A DNA stretch of 64,000 bases from Cupriavidus necator N-1 (lineage in GTDB: Bacteria > Pseudomonadota > Gammaproteobacteria > Burkholderiales > Burkholderiaceae). The notes under the pieces were generated by a model. It had not been told where the DNA came from. It was given only the letters and a program-made list of their open reading frames with translations, and ran no database searches. The position numbers and the translations under genes were made by a program. The stretch is taken from contig NC_015724.1 in NCBI RefSeq assembly GCF_000219215.1, positions 186,001 to 250,000 on the forward strand, in the 5' to 3' direction. Of this stretch, positions 8,468 to 17,784 are shown one piece after another (within the stretch, counting starts at the first letter, position 1; each line of letters opens with the position of its first letter).

Positions 8468-10597
8468 TCAGGCCGTTGCCAGCCTGTCGGACGCGTTGCC
8501 GGCGCCGATCACCACGGCGTCCAGCGCGAGCGCACCCCCGCCCAGCGGCAGGACGATGAACGGATTGACGTCGACGCTGACCACGGCGTCACGATTTGCC
8601 CACGCGAAGCGGGAGAGTGCCGCCAGTGCGCTCGCCAGCGCGGACACGTCGGCTGGCGGCTGGCCCCGCATGCCCGCTAGCACCCGCCGTCCGCGGATCT
8701 CGTCGATCATCGCATGCGCCTCCCGCTCGTCAAAGGGCGCCATGCGGAAGGCGACATCCCGCACGGCTTCCACGAGCACGCCGCCCAAGCCGAACATGAC
8801 CACCGGGCCATAGACGGGATCGCGCTGCACCCCCAGGATGCATTCCACGCCACCCTTGATCATCGGTGCGACCAGTAAGCCATCGAGCCTAGCCGCAGGC
8901 GCATGGCGCGCCGCCTCCTCCAGGATCTCGCGGTAGGCGGCCCGGACCGCACCGGCATCCTGCAGGTGCAGACGTACGCCGCCAATGTCGCTCTTGTGGG
9001 TGATGTCGGCAGAGACCAATTTCATCACCACCGGGTAGCCAAAAGCCGCTGCCGCGGCTACTGCTTCATCTTGGCTGGCCACACGCTGGTGCGCCACCAC
9101 CGGGACGCCGGCAGAGCGCAGCAAGGCCAGGCCGGCAGGTTCATCCAACACGCCAGCCTCGATCGTGGCTGGATTCTCCGAATACGGGCTCAAGCCCGGG
9201 TCGCAAGCGGGGCGGGCTATCGCCGCGGTGTCGCCCAGGCACTTCAGCGCGCGGACTGCGGCGCTCGGGTCCGCGAACACCAGGCAGCCCAGCGCTTCCA
9301 GCGCGCGGCGCCGCTCTGGCGTGAATAGCGAGCACAGGGCCAGCGGCGTATCGGGATACTCGGCGCGTATGGTCTTGGCGAATGCGAGCAGGTGGGGCCA
9401 GAAGGTAGCGGAGGTGCCCGCCGCCGCCAGGAATGCCAGCAAGCTGCCGTAGCTTCCGCTGTCCAGCATGGTACGGGCGGCAAACGTCATCAGTTCCGGC
9501 TCGGAGGTTACCTGGCCGGTGATATCGACGGGGTTGCGTGGCGCGGCAAATGGCACGCGTGCCATGATCGCGGCTTGTGCGCCAGCCGGCATCGGCACGA
9601 GCTCCAGGGCCGCGTCGGCGGCGTCGTCGGCCATCAGCGCACCCACGCCGCCCGACAACGTCATGATGCCCAAGGCGTTGTTCGCGGGGCGCACGGGGCC
9701 GCTTAGCGCGTAGCCCACGTTGAAGAATTCATCCAGCGTGCGCGTGCGAATGGCGCCGTACTGGCGCAGCAGCGCGTCGAAGACGGCATCGTCACCGGCC
9801 AGCGCCGCGGTATGGGATGCGGCTGCGGCCGCGCCGGACGCGGTACGCCCGACCTTCGTCACGATCACCGGTTTGCCCGCGTCGCGTGCCAAGGATAAAG
9901 CGGCCTTGAGCTTGGCGCCATCGCGGCAGCCTTCTACATAGCCCATGATCACCCGGGTATCGGGATCGCGGGCCAGCCACGCGACCGCGTCCGCAAACTC
10001 GATATCGCATTCGTTACCGGTGCTAATCCAATAGGAAAGGCCGATATCCCGCTCCCGTGCCATGGCGTAGGCGTAAATGCCGAAGGCGCCGCTTTGTGAC
10101 ACGATGCCAACCGCGCCGGGACGGGCACGAGCAGCATGGGGTGCTGGCGAGAAGGTGGCATAGACCTGATCACGGGTGTTCATGAAGCCCAAGCAATTGG
10201 GGCCCAGAATGCGAACGCCGCGCGTGCGTGCCAACGCGGCCAGGCGTGCCTGCGCGGCGCGGCCAGTCTCGCCGACTTCCGCGTAGCCGGATGTAAACAG
10301 CACCACGCTGCACACCCCGGCCTCAGCCGCATCTTTGACAGCCTGTTCGGCTCGTGCCATCGGCACCGCCACAATGGCCAGGTCGGCTGGCGCCCCAATC
10401 GCCGCCAAGCTCGGGTAGGCGGGTACGCCTTGCACCTCGCCGGCGTTCGGATTGACCGGATACAGCTTGCCGTCGTACTCGTATTTCAGCAGGAGAGCGA
10501 GCGGCACACCGCCAATCTTGTCGGGATTGGTGGAAGCGCCGATCAGGGCGATGCTGCGGGGCCGGAACATCCGGTCAAGGCTGGCGTGATCAAACAT
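8468..10597 (-). CDS. Acyl-CoA synthetase, NDP-forming (acetate-CoA ligase ADP-forming family)
   Basis: A 709-residue fused-subunit enzyme. The N-terminal CoA-binding Rossmann region (about 1-130) contains RSIALIGASTNPDKIGG. The succinyl-CoA-ligase-like middle domains contain VSQSGAFGIYAYAM and the SHTAALAGDD segment that carries the conserved histidine of this family. The C-terminal ATP-grasp domain (about 480-709) contains GYPVVMKLVSADITHKSDIGG. Such enzymes interconvert an acid, CoA and ATP with acyl-CoA, ADP and phosphate. It faces the SDR gene across a gap with two operators, so it probably activates an acid made by the same pathway. The substrate is unknown. Confidence 0.88.
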   Translation of the reverse strand: MFDHASLDRMFRPRSIALIGASTNPDKIGGVPLALLLKYEYDGKLYPVNPNAGEVQGVPAYPSLAAIGAPADLAIVAVPMARAEQAVKDAAEAGVCSVVLFTSGYAEVGETGRAAQARLAALARTRGVRILGPNCLGFMNTRDQVYATFSPAPHAARARPGAVGIVSQSGAFGIYAYAMARERDIGLSYWISTGNECDIEFADAVAWLARDPDTRVIMGYVEGCRDGAKLKAALSLARDAGKPVIVTKVGRTASGAAAAASHTAALAGDDAVFDALLRQYGAIRTRTLDEFFNVGYALSGPVRPANNALGIMTLSGGVGALMADDAADAALELVPMPAGAQAAIMARVPFAAPRNPVDITGQVTSEPELMTFAARTMLDSGSYGSLLAFLAAAGTSATFWPHLLAFAKTIRAEYPDTPLALCSLFTPERRRALEALGCLVFADPSAAVRALKCLGDTAAIARPACDPGLSPYSENPATIEAGVLDEPAGLALLRSAGVPVVAHQRVASQDEAVAAAAAFGYPVVMKLVSADITHKSDIGGVRLHLQDAGAVRAAYREILEEAARHAPAARLDGLLVAPMIKGGVECILGVQRDPVYGPVVMFGLGGVLVEAVRDVAFRMAPFDEREAHAMIDEIRGRRVLAGMRGQPPADVSALASALAALSRFAWANRDAVVSVDVNPFIVLPLGGGALALDAVVIGAGNASDRLATA

Positions 10598-10678
10598 GGG
10601 TTCTCTCCTTCGGAGGGCGTCAGGTTGGCCCTGGGTGGCCTACAGCCTAGCGCTGCGTGTGCGCGCATCCGTGCAAGA

Positions 10679-10693
10679 TTTCGCATAGCGAAT
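10679..10693. promoter_or_regulatory. IclR-type palindromic operator, site 4 (variant)
   Basis: TTTCGCATAGCGAAT differs from the best form at two positions. It lies about 82 bp upstream of the acyl-CoA synthetase start, in the gap shared with the divergent SDR gene. Confidence 0.55.
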
Positions 10694-10744
10694 CTGCGTA
10701 CGTTGTCCCGATCAAGCTCTGATAGCCGCGGATGTCGAGCGGTG

Positions 10745-10759
10745 TTTCGCATATCGAAA
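10745..10759. promoter_or_regulatory. IclR-type palindromic operator, site 5
   Basis: TTTCGCATATCGAAA, identical to sites 1 and 2. Its centre is 66 bp from site 4 and it lies about 75 bp upstream of the SDR start. Confidence 0.65.
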
Positions 10760-10833
10760 CTATCAGACTGATTGAGTTAAACATCATCTATGTTTGTCCG
10801 ACTATCCCAATTCGCCGAGCTATAGGAGCCCAG

Positions 10834-11574
10834 ATGAACAATTCCCAGGCGCACGCAGACCTGCATGGCAAGGTTGCCGTCATCACCGGCGCGGGGCGCG
10901 GCATCGGTCGTGCCATTGCGATGGCTTACGCCCGGTCTGGCGCGGCGGTGGTGTGCAGTGCGCGCACAACCAATGAAATTCAGGACACCGTGCATCAGAT
11001 CGAAGCCGCCGGTGGCAAGGCGGCAGCAGTAACGGCGGACGTGTGCGACTACGCTGCCATGGAAGCCCTGTTCGCGACCAGCTTTACCCTGTTCGGCGGG
11101 GTGGACATCGTGGTGGCGAACGCCGGCGTTTCGATGCAGAGCCGCAAGGTCGAACACTGCGATCCCGAGCTCTGGCGACAAACCGTCGAGGTCAACCTCA
11201 TTGGCGCCTTCCATACAGCGCGCGCGGCCCTTCCGCATCTGCGGCGGCGCGGTGCCGGCAAGATGATCTTCACTGGCTCCGGCTCACGCCACCGGCCCAA
11301 TCCCGGCATGTCCTCCTACGCCAGCGCCAAGCTGGGCATGTGGATGCTGACGCAGACCCTGGCCGTGGAACTGTTGGACGCTAACATCAGCGTGAACGAG
11401 TTGATCCCGGGACCGGTACGCACCGAGATGACGGGCTTCGGCGATAAGTTCGCGCCGGCCGGGGAGTGGGTCAAGGATCCGGAAGATGTGGTGCCGCTGG
11501 CGCTGTTCCTGGCCGGACAGGGCGATGCTGGGCCGACCGCGCAGAGTTTCAGCTTGATGCGGCGCGCCGGCTGA
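10834..11574 (+). CDS. Short-chain dehydrogenase/reductase (SDR)
   Basis: A 246-residue classical SDR. The start at 10834 follows a TAGGAG ribosome site. The nucleotide motif TGAGRGIG is near residue 18, VANAGVS near 95, a catalytic Ser in the TGSGSRH region, and the YASAK motif supplies catalytic Tyr and Lys. It oxidises or reduces an alcohol/ketone with NAD(P). Two palindromic operators lie upstream, so it belongs with the IclR regulon; together with the acyl-CoA synthetase it could process an alcohol or hydroxy-acid intermediate. The substrate is not predictable. Confidence 0.9.
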   Translation: MNNSQAHADLHGKVAVITGAGRGIGRAIAMAYARSGAAVVCSARTTNEIQDTVHQIEAAGGKAAAVTADVCDYAAMEALFATSFTLFGGVDIVVANAGVSMQSRKVEHCDPELWRQTVEVNLIGAFHTARAALPHLRRRGAGKMIFTGSGSRHRPNPGMSSYASAKLGMWMLTQTLAVELLDANISVNELIPGPVRTEMTGFGDKFAPAGEWVKDPEDVVPLALFLAGQGDAGPTAQSFSLMRRAG

Positions 11575-12106
11575 CAATCCCAGCGGGGGACTACCGCCAG
11601 CAGGCCTGGCCCGCAGCGCCAAAGCAAAAATATAGCGGTCGCATCGCCACACTTCGCTCTATCACCCGACAGGCATCCCTTCAGCGAGTATGACGCGGTG
11701 CCCGCTGACTCCAGCGTTTGGCAAAATGCAGCCGAAGCTTAGTCGGGGCCGATAAGGAACCCGCGGCAATGATGTTGATCCGATGAAACGATGCATTTCC
11801 GCCTTCAGAATCGGTACAGGTCCGCCGACACGGCGGCTGCAGCCGAGCCGCCACGCGCTCGTTATCGAGAGTCTTGAACTCGGCGGACGTTCGATCCAGC
11901 CGCTAGTCGACAAGGGGTCCGGCAACGGGAGAGAGTTGAGCAGCTTCGGCCTGGCCGAGTACATGGAGCACGAGGCGATCACCGGATTGAAGTGTCTCGA
12001 CGGGCGCTGGCGAGCCTGGAGCGTCCCGGTCGGATCCCGAGGTGCGCAAGTTGCAGCTCGTTGTGGCTCGAGGAATGCTGCGGATTGAATAAGGTGTGCC
12101 AAGCTG
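11575..12106. other. 532-bp stretch without an assigned gene
   Basis: An open frame at 11783-12088 on the plus strand has a few protein-like segments but no family I recognise and no convincing ribosome site. The minus-strand frame here overlaps the end of the neighbouring channel gene and reads as a shadow. It may be a relic. Confidence 0.3.
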
Positions 12107-13513
12107 TCAGAACGTATAGGCTGCTGCCACATACGTAAAGTTGGTATTGTGCCCGCCGACCGAACCCAGTACCCGGGCAACGTCCACATGCACCACGCCG
12201 GCATTGATGGCGATATGCCGGTCCACCTGCCACAGCATATCGAAGGCAAGCTGGCTGCCCGTGTAGCGCCCGGACCGCCCGGCGGTGCCGGCAATCGGAA
12301 GTCCCGCGGCGGTGTACACCGCATCGTTGGTGGTCTGCCGCCAGATGAAGTCCCACGATAGAATGAATCGCAGCGTCGCCGTGGGCTTGAAGGTCAGCGA
12401 AGGCTGGAGATCCATCACGTTCGATGCGCCAAGCAAGCCTGCCTGGTTGAAATAGGCAAGTTTTGGGAACAATCCGCCATAGGTGCCCAGCTTGCCATCC
12501 TGGGGATCGCGGTCGCCGCTGCCGACGGTCGCCTTCAGCCCGGCGCGCGCGCCCCATTCAGCCAACTTGAATGCATAACCGGTATCGGTGGAAACGCCCC
12601 AGGCGAACAGATCCTGCCGACCAAAGCTGCCGAACTGCGCAAGCGCTTCCCAATCCCAGTCCCAGGGTCCGTGGCTGCCAAAGATGCGCCCACCGGCTGA
12701 GTGCCTGCGCTCCACGCCCGTGCCGATGCTGTAGCGCGCCTGGCTGTTCTCGAAGCCCAGGTAGTAGAGATCAGCGCCCGATGCCGGGATGACCGTCTTC
12801 GGAAAGGTTGCATAAAGGCCCCAGAACCCTTGCGCATGGTTGGGCGTGTCATCGAAATTGCCGGTTTTGAGCAATACGGGACGCGTGGCAAAGGCATCGA
12901 GCTTCACCTCGCCGACCTTGCCGCCGAGCCGTGCGCCGTCGAACGAACGCCTGACGTTGGGCGCATCGCGCACGGACACCAGCCGTTGCGAGCCGAATGC
13001 CATTTCCTGCCGTCCGATGCGCAGGATCGGCAGCTCGGAATCCGCTCGCGGGCCATCGGTGACGGGCAGCCGTATATCGACAAAGGCCTGCTGCACATCC
13101 GCCCGGTCTTCATATGGCGGCGTCGCGATGTCCTTGCCGGGCGCGAGTTGGTTGCCGAGTTGGGCAAACACGCGGAAGTAGCTGCCGACATGCAGGTCGG
13201 CATGGAGCAGCAGGCGATGCAGCAGGTAGCTGTCTGAGGAGGGGCCTGGCACGCCGAAGTTCGGCGCGGAGTAGCTTTCGAAGCGTTCCCGCAGTTCGCC
13301 GCCCAGGCTCAGGTAGGCGTCCGGCGCGCCCAGCGGGATCAGCTTGACCGGATCCCATGGGTCGCTGCGCCTGGCCGGATCCTGCAGGTAGCGGTAGTCC
13401 TCGGTGTAGCGGAGGAAATTGTAGGGCGGGGCAGACCCTTGCGCCTCTGCGCGGCATGGTATGCCCGCCATGGCCATGGCAAGCGCCAGGATAGGTCCGA
13501 AGGCTCGTGTCAT
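12107..13513 (-). CDS. Outer-membrane channel, alginate-export (AlgE-like) family
   Basis: About 468 residues with a signal peptide (MTRAFGPILALAMAMAG, cleavage near AEAQ). A beta-barrel-like body follows, containing YNFLRYTEDYRYLQDPA, LSLGGELRERFESY and RIGRQEMAFGSQRLVS, which are typical of the Alginate_exp family. It ends in aromatic-rich FTYVAAAYTF, with terminal Phe as expected for a barrel substrate of the Bam machinery. Members are used widely as specific channels for small organic compounds, so uptake rather than alginate export is likely here. The start is uncertain: a GTG at 13540 and an ATG at 13534 are in frame. None has a strong ribosome site. Confidence 0.82.
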   Translation of the reverse strand: MTRAFGPILALAMAMAGIPCRAEAQGSAPPYNFLRYTEDYRYLQDPARRSDPWDPVKLIPLGAPDAYLSLGGELRERFESYSAPNFGVPGPSSDSYLLHRLLLHADLHVGSYFRVFAQLGNQLAPGKDIATPPYEDRADVQQAFVDIRLPVTDGPRADSELPILRIGRQEMAFGSQRLVSVRDAPNVRRSFDGARLGGKVGEVKLDAFATRPVLLKTGNFDDTPNHAQGFWGLYATFPKTVIPASGADLYYLGFENSQARYSIGTGVERRHSAGGRIFGSHGPWDWDWEALAQFGSFGRQDLFAWGVSTDTGYAFKLAEWGARAGLKATVGSGDRDPQDGKLGTYGGLFPKLAYFNQAGLLGASNVMDLQPSLTFKPTATLRFILSWDFIWRQTTNDAVYTAAGLPIAGTAGRSGRYTGSQLAFDMLWQVDRHIAINAGVVHVDVARVLGSVGGHNTNFTYVAAAYTF

Positions 13514-13561
13514 GGGATGCGGCCTGCGCGGCATGGCCACAAGGCCAAGCCGCGCGCGCGG

Positions 13562-14239
13562 TCAACGTGCAGAGTCCAACGCTTCGCCGTTCTTCTGTAC
13601 GTCCTGCGCCTTCGTATAGCTTTCGATCAGCAATTGATAGGCGGGGAAGATCTTGGTATAGACCTCGGCCCATTGCTGCGCGTCATCGCGGTGCCAGGTC
13701 TGCTGCAGTTCCGAAGCCACCGCGGCCGTGTCCATCGGCACCACACCGGCCTGGACCACGCGCGCCAGCGTGATCTCCTGCGCCATCTTCGAGTACGTGC
13801 CCGAGGCATCCACCACTGCGAACACCCTGTAGCCGTCCGCCACCGCGCTGATGGAGGGGAATGCCATGCAGACGCTGGTAATGGTGCCGGCGATAATCAG
13901 CGTCTTGCGTCCGGTTGCCTCGACCGCGGCGACAAAGTCAGGATTGTCCCAGGCATTGATTTCACCCTTGCGGGCGACGTACTTGGCATGCGGGGCGTTC
14001 TCGTGGATCTCGGGGATCAGCGGCCCATTAGGGCCTTGCGGCACCGAGGCGGTGGTGATGACCGGCAGCTTGCTCAGCGTCGCCATCTTGGCCAGGGCCG
14101 CGGCGCGCAGGCGCAGCTCCGGCATCGGCATGTCGCCGACAGTCTGAAACAGGCCGCTCTGGTGGTCGATCAGCAGCATGGCGGTGTCGGCCGGGTCGAT
14201 CGCGGGGCGCTTGCCATTGAAGTTTGCGGGCTGGCTCAT
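13562..14239 (-). CDS. Isochorismatase-family cysteine hydrolase
   Basis: A 225-residue cysteine hydrolase. [13 protein letters not shown] near residue 20 supplies the catalytic Asp, the conserved Lys is in the [12 protein letters not shown] region, and TITSVCMAF near residue 120 holds the nucleophilic Cys with its preceding cis-peptide pattern. This is the YcaC-like branch, whose members hydrolyse amides or remain uncharacterised. It is 69 bp after a pirin gene on the same strand. Pirin plus isochorismatase-like pairs are common in Burkholderiales. The substrate is unknown. Confidence 0.87.
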   Translation of the reverse strand: MSQPANFNGKRPAIDPADTAMLLIDHQSGLFQTVGDMPMPELRLRAAALAKMATLSKLPVITTASVPQGPNGPLIPEIHENAPHAKYVARKGEINAWDNPDFVAAVEATGRKTLIIAGTITSVCMAFPSISAVADGYRVFAVVDASGTYSKMAQEITLARVVQAGVVPMDTAAVASELQQTWHRDDAQQWAEVYTKIFPAYQLLIESYTKAQDVQKNGEALDSAR

Positions 14240-14277
14240 GGTGTTGCTCCTTGTCAGAAGGCTTACTGCGGGACGAT

Positions 14278-14302
14278 ACCTGCCGCGATTGGCACGGCAG
14301 GT
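14278..14302. terminator. Hairpin between pirin and isochorismatase-like genes
   Basis: ACCTGCCG and CGGCAGGT form an 8-bp perfect stem with a 9-base loop just after the pirin stop codon. No T-tract follows, so it may be a processing site or weak attenuator. Confidence 0.4.
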
Positions 14303-14308
14303 GCGGGA

Positions 14309-15175
14309 TCAGGCAGAGGCAGGTACAAAGCGGCCGTTGTTGAAGTCGCTCAGGGCCTGCTGGATTTCCTGCTCGGTATTCATCACGAACGGGCCATAGC
14401 CCACTACGGGTTCGTCGATCGGTTCTCCTGTCAGCAACAGCACGACTGTGTCTGTGGAGGCTTCCAGCGTCAAGCTGGCGCCACTGCGGTCAAGGACGGC
14501 CATCTGTGCCTCGCCCGCCACGGTGTCGCCGTTGATGCGCACGCGGCCGCGCAGGACTACCAGCGCCGCGTTCCAGCCATCGGGCAGGGGCAGGGTCGAC
14601 ACGCCGCCCTGGACCAGGCGCAGGTCCCATACATGCATCGGCGTGAAGGTGCGCGCCGGACCGGCATGCGCACCATACTGGCCGGCGATGACGCGCACCG
14701 TGCCGGCGCCATCGGGCAGCGCCACGGCGGGAATGTCGCGGTCGAGGATGGCCTGATAGCCTGGCGCCGTCAGCTTGTGCCTTGCCGGCAGATTGACCCA
14801 GAGCTGCACCATCTCCAATGGGCCGCCGTCGCGGGTGAAGGCCTCCGAGTGGAATTCTTCATGCAGGATGCCTGCGCCAGCCGTCATCCACTGCACGTCG
14901 CCGGGCCCGATCACGCCGCCCTGGCCGGTCGAGTCGCGATGTGCGACTTCGCCCTTGTAGACGACGGTGACGGTCTCGAATCCGCGGTGCGGATGCGTGC
15001 CGACGCCGCGCGGCCGGTCCGTGGGCCCGAAATCGGCCGGGCCGGCGTAGTCCAGCATCAGGAACGGGCTGAGCTGACGGGCATGGCTCTGGTAGGAGAA
15101 CATCGAGCGCACGGGGAAGCCGTCGCCCACCCAATGGGAACGCGGGGCGCTGTAGACACCAAGCAGTCGCTTCAC
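14309..15175 (-). CDS. Pirin-family bicupin protein
   Basis: A 288-residue pirin. The N-terminal cupin has the conserved metal-binding pattern in GVGTHPHRGFETVTVVYKG and MTAGAGILHEEFHSE. The second cupin contains VLRGRVRINGDT. Pirins bind a single metal; some are quercetinases, others act as redox-responsive nuclear or cytosolic factors, so function is open. It is probably co-transcribed with the isochorismatase-like gene. Confidence 0.9.
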   Translation of the reverse strand: MKRLLGVYSAPRSHWVGDGFPVRSMFSYQSHARQLSPFLMLDYAGPADFGPTDRPRGVGTHPHRGFETVTVVYKGEVAHRDSTGQGGVIGPGDVQWMTAGAGILHEEFHSEAFTRDGGPLEMVQLWVNLPARHKLTAPGYQAILDRDIPAVALPDGAGTVRVIAGQYGAHAGPARTFTPMHVWDLRLVQGGVSTLPLPDGWNAALVVLRGRVRINGDTVAGEAQMAVLDRSGASLTLEASTDTVVLLLTGEPIDEPVVGYGPFVMNTEQEIQQALSDFNNGRFVPASA

Positions 15176-15317
15176 TATGAGGCTCCTTTCTGCGGGCTGG
15201 GAAGTCGTGGGGCATTAGTGAATGGAGAATAGGCTCCCTGGGTCTGGCGCGGTAGCTCGCGGGACTAGAACTCAGCGTCCTATGAGGTGAACGGCCACCA
15301 CAACAAGTGGCGTGCAA

Positions 15318-15452
15318 AATCCAAACAGTCTTCACGTACCGGGACGCACTGGCTACCGCGGTGCACAACATGGGGAGCCCCCTGTGCAGCACATCGGTCA
15401 GTGCCGGCAAGCCGCCCTTGTACGAGATCTTCTGCAGGTTAATGCCGTGGTC
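15318..15452 (-). pseudogene. Remnant of a Bug/TctC gene
   Basis: Minus-strand translation gives KISYKGGLPALTDVL and LCTAVASASRYVK, which match the intact Bug protein at 56373-57356 (IPYKGGSQALTDVL and LCTAVASVSQYVK). The start codon, signal peptide and first half are missing and there is no full reading frame. The sequence just upstream (15460-15600) matches the promoter side of the intact gene, so this is a decayed second copy with an internal deletion. Confidence 0.7.
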
Positions 15453-15860
15453 AGACGGATGATTAAACGCTTGTGCGGGCCATTCTACGGATGGGAGCGG
15501 AGCATGATGTGCCGTTCCCATGCCAAACGGCATGGGGTGTGTAGGCGAAAATTCCGCGGTGACGAGCCAGGCCGGCACGATGTGCCGCAACGTGGCGGGA
15601 CGCCGCGTTTGCGGTTGCCGCCTGTCTGGGCAGCTCCTCGCTATTGGCATTTCCCTCGTGCTGTGGGTCCCGGCGGGAGTAGCGCGGACTGGTACACAAC
15701 GATCACTTTGCGCGCATGCGTAGCCGGTCCGCGGCTCCCACGCCTGCGGAGCCGGCCGTCTTCGTCCACAGCGAGTCGTTAGGGGGCCGAAGGCGATCAA
15801 GTCGGGGAACGAGCGGCGCGGCGCGGTCCGCCGGCCCTGCCGGCGGCAGACTTGCGGATT
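15453..15860. other. Decayed promoter copy plus gene-free DNA
   Basis: 15460-15600 resembles 57385-57560, with shared runs such as GTGCGGGCCATTCTACGGAT and ATGATGTGCCGTTCCCATGC. No gene is supported in the rest. Confidence 0.5.
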
Positions 15861-16005
15861 GTCCGCGCGCCCCGGCGGCACGATTAGCTGCCGGCACCCG
15901 CACCGGCAGCTCATTTCAGCAGCCCATGCGGCAGGCCTGTCCCTAGAATTTTCTTCGCGTCCGCACCATCGGTGGACGGTGCCGAAAAGAAAAGAGAGAC
16001 AAGCC

Positions 16006-17784
16006 ATGAACATGCCAACCCTGGAGTTCCGCAATACCCCTGCAAAGCCCAATGCCCGTGCGCCGCGCGTGCTACGCGGTGCCGAGATGATCGTCGAAGC
16101 CCTGCTCGCCGAGGGCGTGCGTACCGTTTGGGGCTATCCGGGTGGGGCGGTATTGCCGATCTACGATGCCATTGCCAGCCAGACCGGCCTGGAGCACCTG
16201 CTGGTGCGGCATGAGCAGGCCGCAGTGCACGCCGCGGACGGCTATGCCCGCGCCAGCGGCGAGGTGGGCGTCGCCCTGGTGACGTCCGGTCCGGGCCTGA
16301 CCAATGCAGTCACCGGAATCGCCACGGCTTATTTCGATTCGATCCCGCTGGTGGTGCTGTCGGGTAACGTGCCAACGACGATGATCGGCGAGGATGCCTT
16401 CCAGGAGTGCGACGCCGTCGGCATTACGCGGCCCATAGTCAAGCACAACTTTCTAATATCCGATATCGGCAACCTCGCCGTCACCCTGAAAAAGGCCTTT
16501 CACCTGGCCCGCACCGGCCGTCCGGGACCGGTGTTGGTGGATATCCCCAAGGACATCGCGCTCGCCAGCGCGCCTTTCCACTATCCGGACAAGGTCGAGA
16601 TCCGCTCCTACCGGCCTGCGGTGGAGGGCCACGAAGGCCAGATCCGCCACGCCGCCCAGTTGCTGCGCGAGGCGCGGCGGCCATACCTGTACGTTGGAGG
16701 AGGTGCAGTCACGGCGGGGGCCACCGTAGCCTTGCGGGAGCTGGCGGCACTCGCCGACGCGCCTGTCACCACTACGCTCATGGCACTCGGCGCCTTTTCC
16801 GCCACCGATCCACGCTATCTCGGCATGCCGGGCATGCACGGCACCTACGAGGCCAATCGCACCATGCAGGAGTGCGACGTGCTGGTTGCCATTGGGGCGC
16901 GCTTCGACGACCGGGTCATCGGCAATGTCGCCGACTTCTGCGCGACCCCCAGGCAGATCGTCCATATCGACATCGACCCAGCCAGCATCGGCAAGCGCGT
17001 GCGCCCGACCGTGCCGATCGTCGGCGACGCGCGCCGGGTGCTGGAGAAGCTGACCGCCGCGCTGCGCGAAGCGCGCACACCGCTGGCCGACCGCGCGGAC
17101 TGGTGGCGGCGCATCGACAGCTGGCGCGCGCGGCGGTGCCTGGCCTATGTGCGCGACGGCCAGCGCATCAAGCCGCAGTACGTGATCGAGACGCTGTCCA
17201 GGCTCGCCGGCGGCGACGCCATCATCTGCTCCGACGTGGGACAGCACCAGATGTGGGCCGCGCAGCATTACCGCTTCACCCAGCCCCGCCGCTGGATCAA
17301 TTCGGGCGGCCTCGGCACGATGGGCGTGGGCCTGCCCTACGCGATGGGCGTCAAGCATGCCTTCCCGGAGCGTGACGTGATCGCCATCACGGGTGACGGC
17401 TCGATCCAGATGTGCATCCAGGAGCTGTCGACCTGCAAGCAGTATGACCTGCCGGTCAAGATCGTCTCGCTCAACAATGGCTATCTGGGCATGGTGCGCC
17501 AGCTGCAGCACGTTGAGTATGAACGACGCTATTCGCAGTCATACATGGAAGCCCTGCCCGACTTCCCGGCGCTGGCGCGGGCCTATGGCCACATCGGCCT
17601 GTCGGTAAACACCGAGGCCGATGTGGAGCCGGCTTTGCGCGACGCGCTGGCGCAGAAGACCCGTACGGTCTTTCTTGATATCCACGTGGATGGCAGCGAG
17701 AACGTGTGGCCGATGATTCCCGGCGGGCACGGGCTTGGCGAGATGCTGTTGGGTGAAAGCACATCGACCGATGCCTCGCGTTGA
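16006..17784 (+). CDS. ilvB: Acetolactate synthase large (catalytic) subunit
   Basis: A 592-residue ThDP enzyme of the acetohydroxyacid synthase type. It condenses two pyruvates, or pyruvate with 2-oxobutyrate, in branched-chain amino acid synthesis. The catalytic Glu70 lies in LVRHEQAAVHAADGYARA, TSGPGLTNAVTGIATAYFDS follows, and the ThDP-Mg motif runs from GDGSIQM to NN near residue 490. The C-terminus VWPMIPGG is typical of biosynthetic enzymes. The start at 16006 follows AAGAGAGACAAGCC. No regulatory small subunit (ilvH/N) adjoins it, so it may be a stand-alone isozyme or use a subunit encoded elsewhere. A scrambled second copy lies at 25.7-26.0 kb. Confidence 0.9.
   Translation: MNMPTLEFRNTPAKPNARAPRVLRGAEMIVEALLAEGVRTVWGYPGGAVLPIYDAIASQTGLEHLLVRHEQAAVHAADGYARASGEVGVALVTSGPGLTNAVTGIATAYFDSIPLVVLSGNVPTTMIGEDAFQECDAVGITRPIVKHNFLISDIGNLAVTLKKAFHLARTGRPGPVLVDIPKDIALASAPFHYPDKVEIRSYRPAVEGHEGQIRHAAQLLREARRPYLYVGGGAVTAGATVALRELAALADAPVTTTLMALGAFSATDPRYLGMPGMHGTYEANRTMQECDVLVAIGARFDDRVIGNVADFCATPRQIVHIDIDPASIGKRVRPTVPIVGDARRVLEKLTAALREARTPLADRADWWRRIDSWRARRCLAYVRDGQRIKPQYVIETLSRLAGGDAIICSDVGQHQMWAAQHYRFTQPRRWINSGGLGTMGVGLPYAMGVKHAFPERDVIAITGDGSIQMCIQELSTCKQYDLPVKIVSLNNGYLGMVRQLQHVEYERRYSQSYMEALPDFPALARAYGHIGLSVNTEADVEPALRDALAQKTRTVFLDIHVDGSENVWPMIPGGHGLGEMLLGESTSTDASR

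Noticed and set aside
13439..15232. A 597-codon open frame on the plus strand
   Set aside because: It lies antisense to three well-supported minus-strand genes (channel, isochorismatase-like, pirin), has no recognisable domain and is rich in His/Arg as GC-rich shadow frames are.
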